In this document: positions 1 through 8,569 of the stretch, piece by piece
Layout of the letters: every line of letters begins with the position of its first letter
How positions within the stretch are numbered: the stretch's first letter is position 1
Assembly (NCBI GenBank): GCA_029260555.1
Contig: JAJDCZ010000043.1
Location: 1 to 64,000 of the forward strand
Direction of reading: 5' to 3'
DNA length: 64,000 bases
From: Phycisphaerales bacterium
GTDB lineage: Bacteria > Planctomycetota > Phycisphaerae > Phycisphaerales > UBA1924
Notes under the pieces: model-generated
What the model was told of the DNA's origin: nothing
The model's input: only the letters and a program-made list of their open reading frames with translations
Databases searched by the model: none
Position numbers and translations under genes: made by a program

Positions 1-129
1 CAACCACGCCGCCCGGCTCGCCAAAGGCAGAACAAACCGGCATCGGGCATCATCGCCCAACCCACGCGGCCAAGCAAACCAAAGAAAAATCCGCCCACTC
101 AGATCAAAATCGACTACAATGGGCGTAGT

Positions 130-387
130 TCAGAGGTTTCCGTGGTCTTTGTGATATTTTTCAAGGGATTGAGCAATAGCATTACCTCGCTCTTTTGTCC
201 TTGCAATGTTCTTGTTTGACCACGATTCAATAACACCGGTCGAAAATACTGCATCTGATAATGCAGTACGAACTGCTGGAATCAAAAGAAGTCCAAATAG
301 TGCCACAGGAATTACTGTAACCATAATCACGAGAGTGAGAAGTGTTCTTCGTTTTATTTGTTTCAAAGAGTTTAAGTTTTTCATCAT
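130..387 (-). CDS. Small pilin-like membrane protein, shortened paralogue
   Basis: An 85-residue protein with one N-terminal membrane segment (about residues 15-38) followed by a short helical stretch. It is clearly a paralogue of the next gene upstream (437-922): both share an ESWSN-NIARTK-RG block and then a helix ending in N/D-H. This copy stops directly after NHG-type residues, where the neighbour continues for about 75 more residues, so it has lost the C-terminal domain. The opposite-strand frame beyond its stop shows no continuation of the missing domain. The stretch is visibly richer in A and T than the surrounding genes. It could be a decayed copy or a real short protein. Function unknown; two adjacent ATG codons make the exact start uncertain. 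Confidence 0.5.
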   Translation of the reverse strand: MMKNLNSLKQIKRRTLLTLVIMVTVIPVALFGLLLIPAVRTALSDAVFSTGVIESWSNKNIARTKERGNAIAQSLEKYHKDHGNL

Positions 388-436
388 CTACAGTCCATGA
401 TATTTTATCTGCATAGCACATATTCACAGCTTGATT

Positions 437-922
437 TTAGAAATCATTGTCGACCAGGCTCCATTTCTTGCTGGTCGAAGTATATCGCAATAGTTCCGGA
501 TTTGGATTGAACAAACTCTCGCCGTTGTATTGCGATTCTACATCCAAGTAATAACTTGTGTTATCGTTACTCATGATATGATAAAACCATTTTTGATTGC
601 CAATTTTTGGATTGTGCATTTTCTTGATGTATTTGGGTTTCAGTTCGTCGAGGCTTGCTGGAAGACTGGCGTGATTTTGCCGATAAAATTCGATTGCTTT
701 TATGACGACGCTGCCTCGCTTTTTTGTCCGGGCAATATTTCTGTTTGACCATGACTCGCCCAAGCCTGTCTCGGATTTTATTTTGGTTACTGCTGAACGA
801 ACGATTGGGATTCGGGATACGCCATACAGGGTGAGAATCGGCACTACAACCAGGAATACAAAAAATATGGCGGCTACTGCAATGCGGTTGTTTCGTCTTG
901 AAATGTGTTTTTCATTTTTCAT
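437..922 (-). CDS. Pilin-like membrane-anchored protein of unknown function
   Basis: A 161-residue protein with a basic N-terminus, one hydrophobic segment (about residues 14-35) and an extracytoplasmic region. The part around NHASLPASLDEL (about residues 82-93), followed by KPKYI, resembles the loop after the long helix in GspG-like pseudopilins, where a helix runs into a LP-xxLxEL turn and then a small beta domain. There is no classical prepilin cleavage site (GFTLIE), so it may be anchored rather than assembled into a pilus. It sits next to a shortened paralogue, and the two form an AT-rich pair unlike the neighbouring GC-richer genes. No partner secretion genes are visible. The role is not known; the pilin-like reading is inference from the helix-plus-turn pattern. 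Confidence 0.6.
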   Translation of the reverse strand: MKNEKHISRRNNRIAVAAIFFVFLVVVPILTLYGVSRIPIVRSAVTKIKSETGLGESWSNRNIARTKKRGSVVIKAIEFYRQNHASLPASLDELKPKYIKKMHNPKIGNQKWFYHIMSNDNTSYYLDVESQYNGESLFNPNPELLRYTSTSKKWSLVDNDF

Positions 923-1137
923 TGTTCAGCAGATTGCCTTGAAGGACTGGTGATCCCGGGTCTTGTGTTGTTTACAAAGTGTCATGAATGTGTCGAGTCT
1001 ACGATTATCAATAGGTCCGGGTTCGACGAGATACTGCAAATGAGTGATTTTGATGCCTGAGCTTCCCGAGGTTTAGACGATTCGTGCATGGCTTGGACCA
1101 AGGGGTTTGCAGCGATGGGTAGAGGGATATGGGGGGG

Positions 1138-2034
1138 TCAGGCGAAGTTTTCGAGCAGGGCGCGGGCCATGGCGTGGTTCATGGCGTGTCCTGAGCGGGT
1201 GGCGATGATGTTGCCATGGATGGGTCTGGCGATGAGGGCCAGATCGCCGATGAGGTCCAGGAGCTTGTGTCTGGCCGGTTCGTTATCAAAGCGGTAGGAG
1301 TTCTGGACGGGGCCTGTGGCGGAGATGACGAGCATGTCCTGAGGGGAGAGGTCTTTAAAGAGGCCCAGCTGAGCCATAGCTTGGGCTTCGTGATCAAGGC
1401 AGAAGGTGCGGGCGCGGGCGACAGTTGAGGCATAGTTACGATTGATGGTGGACCAGGATGCTGATTGAGGCGCAATGGGAGCGTCTGGACCAAAATCCAG
1501 GAGATATTCGTAGTTGCAGGTGGGTGCTGTGGAAGGGGTGAGTGGGATTTGAGAAGGCAGCGCCTGAATGGTGCACTGTTGATCTGTTTCAATGGTGAGG
1601 GGTTTGGTGATGATCAAAGGCTCGATGAAGGAGGGAAGGGCTGTGGTGGAGGCTTGTTTGAGGGCGTTTGTGAAGATGGCTGAGGAACCATCGTCGATGG
1701 GAAGTTCGGGAGCGTTGAGTTTGATGATGGCATCGGTGTAGCCCATGCCGACAAGGGCGGAGAGGATGTGCTCGACGGTGTAGATGGTGGAGGATTGTTC
1801 TTTGAGGTTGGTTGAGCGCGGGGGGAGGTTTGCAAAGGCGGGGTGAACGGGTGTATCGCAAATCTGATTGGAGTGTGCCTGGACGCGGGGGGCGTTTGGG
1901 AGGTCTGACCGGAGGAAGTAGATGCCATCGCCGAGAGGGTTGGGGTCGATGGTGCATGTGACGGGGGTGGCGGTGAAGAGGCCTTTGCCCTGGATGGTGA
2001 CGGATTTGAAGGGGGTGACTCTGGGGAGGTTCAT
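1138..2034 (-). CDS. lpxC: UDP-3-O-acyl-N-acetylglucosamine deacetylase
   Basis: LpxC is the zinc-dependent deacetylase that commits UDP-sugar to lipid A synthesis in the cytoplasm. At 298 residues it has the usual single-domain length. The zinc and catalytic residues can be seen: the E-H pair in TVEHILSAL, the H and two D residues in [12 protein letters not shown], and the late histidine in SGHAMNHAM. The substrate-loop motif DGSSAIF is also present. It is the last gene of the envelope operon, and its ATG overlaps the lpxD stop by 4 bases, which suggests translational coupling. It is not fused to FabZ as in some related bacteria, and neither lpxA nor fabZ follows within the window. Confidence 0.93.
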   Translation of the reverse strand: MNLPRVTPFKSVTIQGKGLFTATPVTCTIDPNPLGDGIYFLRSDLPNAPRVQAHSNQICDTPVHPAFANLPPRSTNLKEQSSTIYTVEHILSALVGMGYTDAIIKLNAPELPIDDGSSAIFTNALKQASTTALPSFIEPLIITKPLTIETDQQCTIQALPSQIPLTPSTAPTCNYEYLLDFGPDAPIAPQSASWSTINRNYASTVARARTFCLDHEAQAMAQLGLFKDLSPQDMLVISATGPVQNSYRFDNEPARHKLLDLIGDLALIARPIHGNIIATRSGHAMNHAMARALLENFA

Positions 2035-3095
2035 GGCTTGGGGCTGGTGGAGGTGGGTTGCTGTAGTTGTTTGATCGCTTTGTTGATGGATCTGAGTTTG
2101 GTGGCAAGTTTTCGCAAGGCTGCGTAGTTGGCGGCTTCCTGGCGGGCGGGGCCTCCGAAGTATCCGAGCCAGGTTTGTCCTGCGGGGACATTGTTCATAA
2201 TGCCTGTGCCAGCAGCGATGATGGCGCCATCGCCAATGGTGACATTGTCGGTGACGCCTACGCGGGCACCGATGACGACGCCATCGCCAACGGTAACGGA
2301 GCCTGAGAGACCGGCGTGGCCACAGATGATGCAGGAACGCCCGATGGTGCAGTTGTGAGCGATCTGGACGAAGTTGTCAATCTTGGTGCCTGTGCTGATG
2401 GTTGTGGAGCCAAGGGTTGCGCGGTCTATACAGGAGTTGGCACCGATCTCGACATGAGATTCGATGACGACATTTCCGACCTGAGGCACTTTGATGAGTC
2501 CTCGGCCTGACGGGTCTGGGCGATAACCAAAGCCATCACTTCCGATGGAAGAGCCTGAGTGGACGATGCAATCATCTGCGATGGAGCACTCTCTGCTGAT
2601 GGTGACGCGGGGATGGATGGTGCAGCGAGTGCCAACGGAAGCATTGTCCATGATGCAGACTTGGGCGAGCAGGACTGTTTTGGGGCCGATGCTGGCACCT
2701 GCAGCGACGATGCACCCTGGGCCGATGTGAGCAGTGGGGTCGATGGCAGAAGCGGGATCGATGACAGCAGAGGGATGAATGCCCGGCTCAGGAGGAGGAG
2801 GTGGCGGATGGAGGATGGAGATGGCTTTGATCAGCGCAATGTCAGCATCAGGTACCACGAGCAAGGCTCGACTGGGATCTTCCTCAAGTGTGACATCGGG
2901 CGGGATGATGACGGCGCTGGCAAGAGAACCTTTCCAGGCCTGTGCGTAGGTATTAGAGCGAATGAAGGTGATGGAGTTTGGATCAGCCTGATTGATGGGC
3001 TTGACAGAGCAGATGGAAAGATCGCCGGGACCGATGAGGGAGGCGCTGAGATGTTCAGCGAGGGTTGCGGTTGTCCAAGTTGGTTGGTCAGCCAT
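2031..3095 (-). CDS. lpxD: UDP-3-O-(acyl)glucosamine N-acyltransferase
   Basis: LpxD adds the second acyl chain to the lipid A precursor, using acyl-ACP. The 354-residue protein has the family layout: an N-terminal uridine-binding domain (about residues 1-100), then a long left-handed beta helix made of hexapeptide repeats (many I/V-G-x-x-x-x units, about residues 105-315), and a C-terminal helical tail. The catalytic histidine lies in [10 protein letters not shown], and the GSDGFGY block typical of LpxD is present. The start overlaps the end of the ompH-like gene by 8 bases and the stop overlaps the lpxC start by 4 bases. The gene is therefore part of a tight bamA-ompH-lpxD-lpxC unit for outer-membrane building. 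Confidence 0.94.
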   Translation of the reverse strand: MADQPTWTTATLAEHLSASLIGPGDLSICSVKPINQADPNSITFIRSNTYAQAWKGSLASAVIIPPDVTLEEDPSRALLVVPDADIALIKAISILHPPPPPPEPGIHPSAVIDPASAIDPTAHIGPGCIVAAGASIGPKTVLLAQVCIMDNASVGTRCTIHPRVTISRECSIADDCIVHSGSSIGSDGFGYRPDPSGRGLIKVPQVGNVVIESHVEIGANSCIDRATLGSTTISTGTKIDNFVQIAHNCTIGRSCIICGHAGLSGSVTVGDGVVIGARVGVTDNVTIGDGAIIAAGTGIMNNVPAGQTWLGYFGGPARQEAANYAALRKLATKLRSINKAIKQLQQPTSTSPKP

Positions 3096-3726
3096 TGCCC
3101 TGAGCCGAGTAATCGTTGTTCATCATGTCCTCAAGCCTCTGGGTGATGTCAATGGCATCAGAGGCAAACAGAATGCGTCTCTGGCTGATAGCCGCATTGA
3201 CTTCACGGAAGGTTGCGCGGGGAGGAACGAGGGTTTGATCGTCAACGACAATCATGTCCCAGCCATCTTCAGCAGCGAGTGTTGCGGTGGCTTGTGTGAT
3301 TTTGTTGTACATGGTACGGATGAGGTTGCCTCGTTCCAGATCTATGCGGAACTGGAAGAGTTCTTTTCGTGTGGCAACGAGCGACTCATGCTCTTTAACT
3401 TTGATGACCGCTTCGATGCGTGCATCCGAGTTGGGAGGAAGGGCTTCGACTTCTTCCTTGAAGGCTTTGAGCTGGTCTGCCAGAGAGAGCAGGTCATCCT
3501 GCATGATTTGTGCAGCTTCTTTTCGCTTGCTTTCAAGGACAGCCCATTCGTTGAGGCCTTGCTGGAGGCGTTCCAGATCAACAACGGCCAGGCGTGTCTG
3601 TGTGGAACGGACGGGGGCGACCCGGTTTGAAGCGGCGCCGACATTCCAGACCAGAGACATGATAAGGAACAGGCTGAGACTGGTCAGGAGGGCAAAGTTT
3701 TTGATTTTGTGTGTCTGTGATGACAT
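3088..3726 (-). CDS. OmpH/Skp-family periplasmic chaperone
   Basis: A 212-residue exported protein with a signal peptide (hydrophobic run in about residues 10-30, ending near GAAS). After it comes a short strand with the Skp/OmpH-like pattern [10 protein letters not shown], then a long charged helical region (about residues 55-150) that should form the coiled-coil arms, and a return strand, WDMIVVDD. Skp-type chaperones hold unfolded outer-membrane proteins in the periplasm and deliver them to BamA. The gene follows bamA after a 246-base gap and overlaps lpxD by 8 bases, which is the classical order bamA-skp-lpxD. The C-terminal 45 residues beyond the return strand are less typical. Family assignment is confident; exact client range is unknown. 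Confidence 0.85.
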   Translation of the reverse strand: MSSQTHKIKNFALLTSLSLFLIMSLVWNVGAASNRVAPVRSTQTRLAVVDLERLQQGLNEWAVLESKRKEAAQIMQDDLLSLADQLKAFKEEVEALPPNSDARIEAVIKVKEHESLVATRKELFQFRIDLERGNLIRTMYNKITQATATLAAEDGWDMIVVDDQTLVPPRATFREVNAAISQRRILFASDAIDITQRLEDMMNNDYSAQGNG

Positions 3727-3972
3727 GGGTGATTTCCTTGAGTATCAAGAGTATTGCATGTTCAGCAGATTGTACCCTTTTGGGATGATAGGCCAGAAAA
3801 TGAGATCGTCTGCATGGCGTATTTAGATCCAGACAAGAGCAGTCTCAAGCTGGAGGTATGGGATTAAATCGCCAGTGATGTTGTTGGTATAGCAGCAACC
3901 AGCATGAAGGCTGCGTCTGATGTTGAGATGTGGATTGAGTTTGGCAGCACTGAAAAGAATGTAAACAAGGCT

Positions 3973-6462
3973 TTAGAATGGGAGGTCGACAAAGAAGGAG
4001 AAGAATCGGTCTTTGTCGCCGTCTTGTTTGAGGATGGGGACAGCAATGTCAAAGCCAAGAGGGGCAGGGCTGAGTTGCGGGATAAAGACGCGGAGTCCGA
4101 CGCCTACAGAGGCGCGGTATTCATCAAAGCCGATTTCTTTGGTGACGGTGCCGGTGTCGAGAAACCCGACGACGCTGATGGTTTCCTGGAAGAGAGGCTG
4201 TTGAACTTCAACACCCCAGAAGAATGACCATGTGCCACCGACTTCTTCGTCTGTGGGCAGTCCGTTGTCAAAGCGAATGCCTTTGGGGCTGACGGTACGA
4301 AAATCAAAGCCTCGGAAGTTTTGGCCGCCCTGGTAGTAGCGTTCAAAGACGGGTACTTCTTCAGAGTCTTGTGGTGTGTAGTTGATGCGCGTGTTGAGGC
4401 TGAGGGTTGTGGCTCGGTTGAAGAAATCTTCGTAGAGGGGGAGAAACACGACATGCTGTGCGCGGATTTTGGTGAAGTTGTAGTCGCCGGTGATTTGTTC
4501 GAGTTCGAGTTCGATGCGTGAGCCTCTGGAGGGCCGATAGCGATTATCGACGGATGTTCTGACGAGCTGGAAACCCACGCCATAGAGGGTGCTGGCTCCT
4601 TTGAAGTCATGGATTTCGGTGGGTCTGTCGCCACTGATTGACCCGAGATCGATTGATTCAGCGCGGAGTGCGAGTCCGCCGCTCCATCTGGTACCAAAGG
4701 CTCTGCCGAGTCTGGTTCTGGAGCCAAGGCGGGTTTCGTCAAAGTTATCAAACACGGATGATCGGTAGAAGATGCTCGAGGAGATGGAGTAATCAGAGCC
4801 CAGGAGTGAAGGCTCAGCCAGCGAGATGGAGTAGGTTTGAAAATCATTGCCTGGGAGCAAGTCAATGGAGAAGGTTTGGCCACCACCTCGGAAGGCTTTT
4901 CCGGAGAGAAGTTCGCTGAAGGAATCCGGGGTATCAGCGATATCAAAGTTTCGTTGTGTGAGAGAGATTTGTCCGATGACGCCACTGTCAGACCCGACAG
5001 AGGCACCGAAGTTGAACGAGCCGGTGTTTGTTTCGGTGACCTGGAGGAGGACATCGCGATAAATGGGATCCTCGGGGTCTGGCGGTTGTACTGCGATGGA
5101 GACACCGTTGGGGCCTGGCTCAAAGAGCCTGGTGGATTGAAGTCGTTTTTTGGTGAGATCAATGGCGCTCTGGTCCAGTGGGCGATCGGGTTTGATTTCG
5201 ATGTTTCGCCGGATGACATCCTGTCGTGTGACGGTGTTGCCTGAGATGATGATTTGTCCGGTGCGGTATCTTTTGCCGGGGTTGATGCTGAGGACGAGTT
5301 GAACGAAGGGAGAGCGCAGGTTGCGGGCTTCGCGCCGGTTGACCTGTGCGTCGATGTAACCGATTTTGGTGAGGGCGGATCGGATGCTGGCGATTGATTT
5401 ATCCAGAAGGTTAACGCTGTAGACATCACCGGGCTTGATGGCCATGAGGCCGATGGTTTGTTGTTCAGAGAGGATGGCGTTGTCAAGGTCTGGCGGGTAG
5501 AGGATGGAGACGGTCTGGAGTGTGTAGACGGGGCCTTCATCGACGAGGAAGGTGACGATGGCTTCTTTGCCATTGGGGCTGATGATGAGGCTGTGGTCGG
5601 TGCGGATATCGAGGTAGCCACGGTCTTTGTAGAAGTTGACGATATTGGTGTCGTCTTCGCGGAGCAGGTCGTTGTCCATTGCTCCTTTGTTGAAGAGGAG
5701 GTTTGCGGGTTTGGTTTTGAGGACGCTGCGGATTTTACTCGCGGTGAAAGTGTCGTTGCCTTTGAACTGGATGCGGGTGATTTTGACGCGTTCGCCTTCG
5801 CGGATTCTGAAGAGGACGATGCCGGTTTCTTCGAGTTCTTTTTCGTCGATAGCGACTTCAGCGAGGTAGTAGCCTTTCGAGCGGTAGAGGGCTTCGATGA
5901 GGCGCGAGGCTCGATCAAGCTGGAAGGGATCGACGGGTGTGCCTGCAAGCAAAGGCACGACCGCAGCTATGTCCTGATCTGAGACGGTGCGGTTGCCGAC
6001 GGTCTGCACATCCTGAATCAGAGGCTGTTCTACGACCACATAAGTGAGCTGAACAGAGCCATCATCAAGGAGTTGTACACGACTTTCAATTTTGGCAAAT
6101 CGGCCGAGGCGATTGACACGGGCGATATCCTGAGAGATGAGTTGGTGGTTGTAGGCTGAGCCAGGTGTAGAACGGATCTGGTTTCTGATGAGTTGTTCAA
6201 GGGAAGGATCAAGCGGGATGTAGCTGGCGGGGTTATCAGGATCAGGCTTGAGAATCTGGATCGAGCGAATGGGCCTATTCTGGTAGATGTCGGTATCTTG
6301 CTGAGGGATCGGTGGAGAGTTGGTGTTGGTTGATTGTTGTGCGAGGGCATTGTGAGTGAGGCATGCGCAGACGAGCATGAGTGCTGAAGCAGCGCGGGTG
6401 GTCTGACCGGGTTGGGTTAAATGAAAGCTCACGGGTTGGGACGATACCCGGAGTTGGGTCAA
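3973..6462 (-). CDS. bamA: Outer-membrane protein assembly factor BamA
   Basis: BamA inserts beta-barrel proteins into the outer membrane. The 829-residue product has a signal peptide ending near NALAQQ, a series of POTRA domains over roughly residues 45-430 (visible units include FKGNDTFTASKI and IIISGNTVTRQDVI), and a C-terminal 16-strand type barrel. The barrel carries the loop-6 motif NFRGF in a GGQNFRGFDF context and ends in phenylalanine, as Bam substrates do. The longest frame begins with a TTG codon at 6462; a GTG at 6432 or the ATG just inside the signal peptide are alternatives, so the start is uncertain. It heads the lpx/skp gene group on the minus strand. Confidence 0.93.
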   Translation of the reverse strand: MTQLRVSSQPVSFHLTQPGQTTRAASALMLVCACLTHNALAQQSTNTNSPPIPQQDTDIYQNRPIRSIQILKPDPDNPASYIPLDPSLEQLIRNQIRSTPGSAYNHQLISQDIARVNRLGRFAKIESRVQLLDDGSVQLTYVVVEQPLIQDVQTVGNRTVSDQDIAAVVPLLAGTPVDPFQLDRASRLIEALYRSKGYYLAEVAIDEKELEETGIVLFRIREGERVKITRIQFKGNDTFTASKIRSVLKTKPANLLFNKGAMDNDLLREDDTNIVNFYKDRGYLDIRTDHSLIISPNGKEAIVTFLVDEGPVYTLQTVSILYPPDLDNAILSEQQTIGLMAIKPGDVYSVNLLDKSIASIRSALTKIGYIDAQVNRREARNLRSPFVQLVLSINPGKRYRTGQIIISGNTVTRQDVIRRNIEIKPDRPLDQSAIDLTKKRLQSTRLFEPGPNGVSIAVQPPDPEDPIYRDVLLQVTETNTGSFNFGASVGSDSGVIGQISLTQRNFDIADTPDSFSELLSGKAFRGGGQTFSIDLLPGNDFQTYSISLAEPSLLGSDYSISSSIFYRSSVFDNFDETRLGSRTRLGRAFGTRWSGGLALRAESIDLGSISGDRPTEIHDFKGASTLYGVGFQLVRTSVDNRYRPSRGSRIELELEQITGDYNFTKIRAQHVVFLPLYEDFFNRATTLSLNTRINYTPQDSEEVPVFERYYQGGQNFRGFDFRTVSPKGIRFDNGLPTDEEVGGTWSFFWGVEVQQPLFQETISVVGFLDTGTVTKEIGFDEYRASVGVGLRVFIPQLSPAPLGFDIAVPILKQDGDKDRFFSFFVDLPF

Positions 6463-6669
6463 TGGACAAACTCGAAGGTGTTGTATGGTGTGGAAAGTTT
6501 GTGTGTAGATGGAAAGATTGTGGTGTGGTGAATAGGGTTGCCGACAGTAAGCAGCTGGCGATCGTCTGGCGGACCAGCCAGAACGGCGTCGGTTGAATAC
6601 GAGAAGGTACTGCGAAAAGGGAAATACAAACAGGGGACAGGGATTCCTTCGGGAGAGGAGTCTTGGGTT

Positions 6670-7026
6670 ATGCCAAGAGTGCTTTTGTTGTCGAGGCGAA
6701 CAGCCTTGGTTGTTGTTGCTGGCGTATCAGTGCTTTGCGCACTTGTGCTGGGCTGGGTTTTGGTGACACCTGAGACGGTTGGACGAGTTCCTACCCCGAT
6801 GTTGCTGACGCTTTTGGGGCTGTTGGTGCTTCCGGTGGCAACACTGGGCTTGCTGATGATTGATTATCAGGTGGCTCGTCACTCACAAGCTGTTTGTTTT
6901 ACAAGGCTTAAACGCCAGACTAAGAGAGCTGTGGCTGATCGCAGGATGCATCAGGCGGGATCTGGTCGTCGAAGTTCTCATCGCAGGCCGATCCGTGCGA
7001 GCCATGAAGAGCATACTCAGGTCTGA
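6670..7026 (+). CDS. Small two-helix membrane protein of unknown function
   Basis: A 118-residue protein with two predicted membrane helices (about residues 9-32 and 42-65) and a basic, arginine-rich C-terminal tail of about 45 residues that should lie in the cytoplasm. The ATG at 6670 is chosen because an AGGAG ribosome-binding site lies about 8 bases upstream and the first helix follows at once; the frame stays open further upstream but without protein-like character. The gene is divergent from bamA and ends before a strong intrinsic terminator at 7085-7108. I do not recognise a family, and the tail has no motif that would fix a role. Confidence 0.6.
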   Translation: MPRVLLLSRRTALVVVAGVSVLCALVLGWVLVTPETVGRVPTPMLLTLLGLLVLPVATLGLLMIDYQVARHSQAVCFTRLKRQTKRAVADRRMHQAGSGRRSSHRRPIRASHEEHTQV

Positions 7027-7084
7027 GCAAGGCCTGGTAGCTGCCAGCTGAGTGGAACAAATTGAGACATATTAGAATGAGACT

Positions 7085-7108
7085 AACCCGCAGGAATGCG
7101 GGTTTTTT
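7085..7108 (+). terminator. Intrinsic terminator after the small membrane protein gene
   Basis: An 8-bp perfect stem AACCCGCA / TGCGGGTT with a GGAA loop is followed at once by a run of T. It closes the plus-strand gene ending at 7026 and lies between it and the converging dnaN gene. Read on the minus strand the stem is not preceded by a clear A run, so it serves mainly the plus strand. Confidence 0.88.
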
Positions 7109-7134
7109 GTGTATGGAAATGAGAAGAAACCAGT

Positions 7135-8301
7135 TTATTGCAGGTTGACGGGCATGATGACATAGACGAAGTCATTACCTGCTTTGATAAGACCTGGCTT
7201 GTTGGCAGCTTTGAGTTCCATGACGACTTGCTGATCCGGGAGAACGCGGAGGGCATCTGTGATGAAAGCGGGGTTGAAGCCGATCTCGATATCATCACCT
7301 TCATAGTCGTTCAGTTCAAGGCTGACACGGGCTTCGCCCATTTCTGGAGCTCTGCTGGAGAGTTCGAGGGTTTTTTTGTCAGCATTGAAGGCTAAACGCA
7401 CGCCTCGGGATTCTTCATTGGTGAGCAGAGCTGCTCTTTTGACAGCAGAACTGAGGAGATCTTTCTGGAAGGTGATTTTTTTGTCCTGGTCTTTGGGGAT
7501 GACATCTTCGTAGGGGGGGAAGGTGCCTTCGACGAGGTTGGAGCAGAGGGTGGCGTGTGAGTCCTGAGGCGAATCGCCAAAGCAGAAGAGGATCTGATTT
7601 TCGGTGATGGCGATCTGAATGGGCTCTTCAGGCTCATGAATGATTTTCTGGAGCAGTGCGAGGGCTTTGGTTGGAATGATGCAAGATACGGCGCTGTCGT
7701 TGTTTGAGGCTGTGGAGGTGCGTGAGAGTGCCAGACGGCGACCATCGGTAGCGACCATTTCCATGTATTTGCCTTCGCTGCGAAAGAGCACGCCATTGAT
7801 GGCATAACGAGAGTTTTCGCGAGCGGTGGCAAAGAGAGTCCTGGAGATGATGGTTGCCAGTTCGCCAGCCTGCTGGGACATGGTGGTTTTAAGACTGGCG
7901 GAGTTTTCTGCAATGGTGGTGGAGAACTGGGGGATTGTGGGAAATTCCTGGGGGTCGTGGCCCAGGATTTTGAAGTGGGCATCATTGCCGGTGATTGTGA
8001 GATCCTGGTTTTTTGCCTGGAGTGTGAGTGTTGATTCGTTATCTTCTGCTGAGATGATCTGGCGGAGTTTGTCTGCGGGGATGAGTGAGTTGCCGGGTTC
8101 CTGGACTTCAACTTGATGTAGTCTGATTGACAGGGAGATGTCAGCATCGGTTGCCTGGAGGTCTAAGTGGCTACCGTCGCCAGAGTTAGATGCGATAAGG
8201 TGGACACAGGTGAGCTGAAGTCTGGGAGAGCGAGTCGCTGCGACGCTTGAGACAAGGTTGACAGCTTCAAGCAGAGATGACCGATCGCAGATGACCTTCA
8301 T
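7135..8301 (-). CDS. dnaN: DNA polymerase III beta subunit (sliding clamp)
   Basis: DnaN forms the dimeric ring that holds DNA polymerase III on the template. The 388-residue protein matches the normal length and has three clamp repeats. Visible marks are the N-terminal MKVICDRSSLLEA start, the LIPADKL block in the first domain, YAINGVLF and ATDGRRLA in the second, and the C-terminal YVIMPVNL, close to the conserved Y-V-V-M-P-M-R-L clamp terminus. It stands alone here, without dnaA or recF beside it, facing a divergent transketolase gene over a 268-base gap. Genes on both sides are otherwise unrelated in function. Confidence 0.96.
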   Translation of the reverse strand: MKVICDRSSLLEAVNLVSSVAATRSPRLQLTCVHLIASNSGDGSHLDLQATDADISLSIRLHQVEVQEPGNSLIPADKLRQIISAEDNESTLTLQAKNQDLTITGNDAHFKILGHDPQEFPTIPQFSTTIAENSASLKTTMSQQAGELATIISRTLFATARENSRYAINGVLFRSEGKYMEMVATDGRRLALSRTSTASNNDSAVSCIIPTKALALLQKIIHEPEEPIQIAITENQILFCFGDSPQDSHATLCSNLVEGTFPPYEDVIPKDQDKKITFQKDLLSSAVKRAALLTNEESRGVRLAFNADKKTLELSSRAPEMGEARVSLELNDYEGDDIEIGFNPAFITDALRVLPDQQVVMELKAANKPGLIKAGNDFVYVIMPVNLQ

Positions 8302-8569
8302 GATTTGTCAATCCTGTATTGAGCTGGGCGTGAATGCCCGGCGGATGTGAAAGTGTACCCAATGTTTGGTGATGAATCTGAAGACTGGCTGCTCAAGGGG
8401 TAGAAGCTGGGGGTAGGATAGAATGGAACAGATTAGATATTAGCACGACGACAGGGCGAGGCACCTGGGCGTTATATATTGTTGTGGATGAGTAGTCATA
8501 AAGACGGATCAGGTTCGTCCAGCCGGGTTGTTTGGTTGGTGTCGGGCGTAATAGAAAGGAATTGAGCTG

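Noticed and set aside
3745-3780. The 12-base string TTCAGCAGATTG occurs here and again near 922-940
   Set aside because: Two copies of a 12-base string in 64 kb with no palindrome, no spacing rule and no further copies that I could find are not enough to call a repeat or operator.
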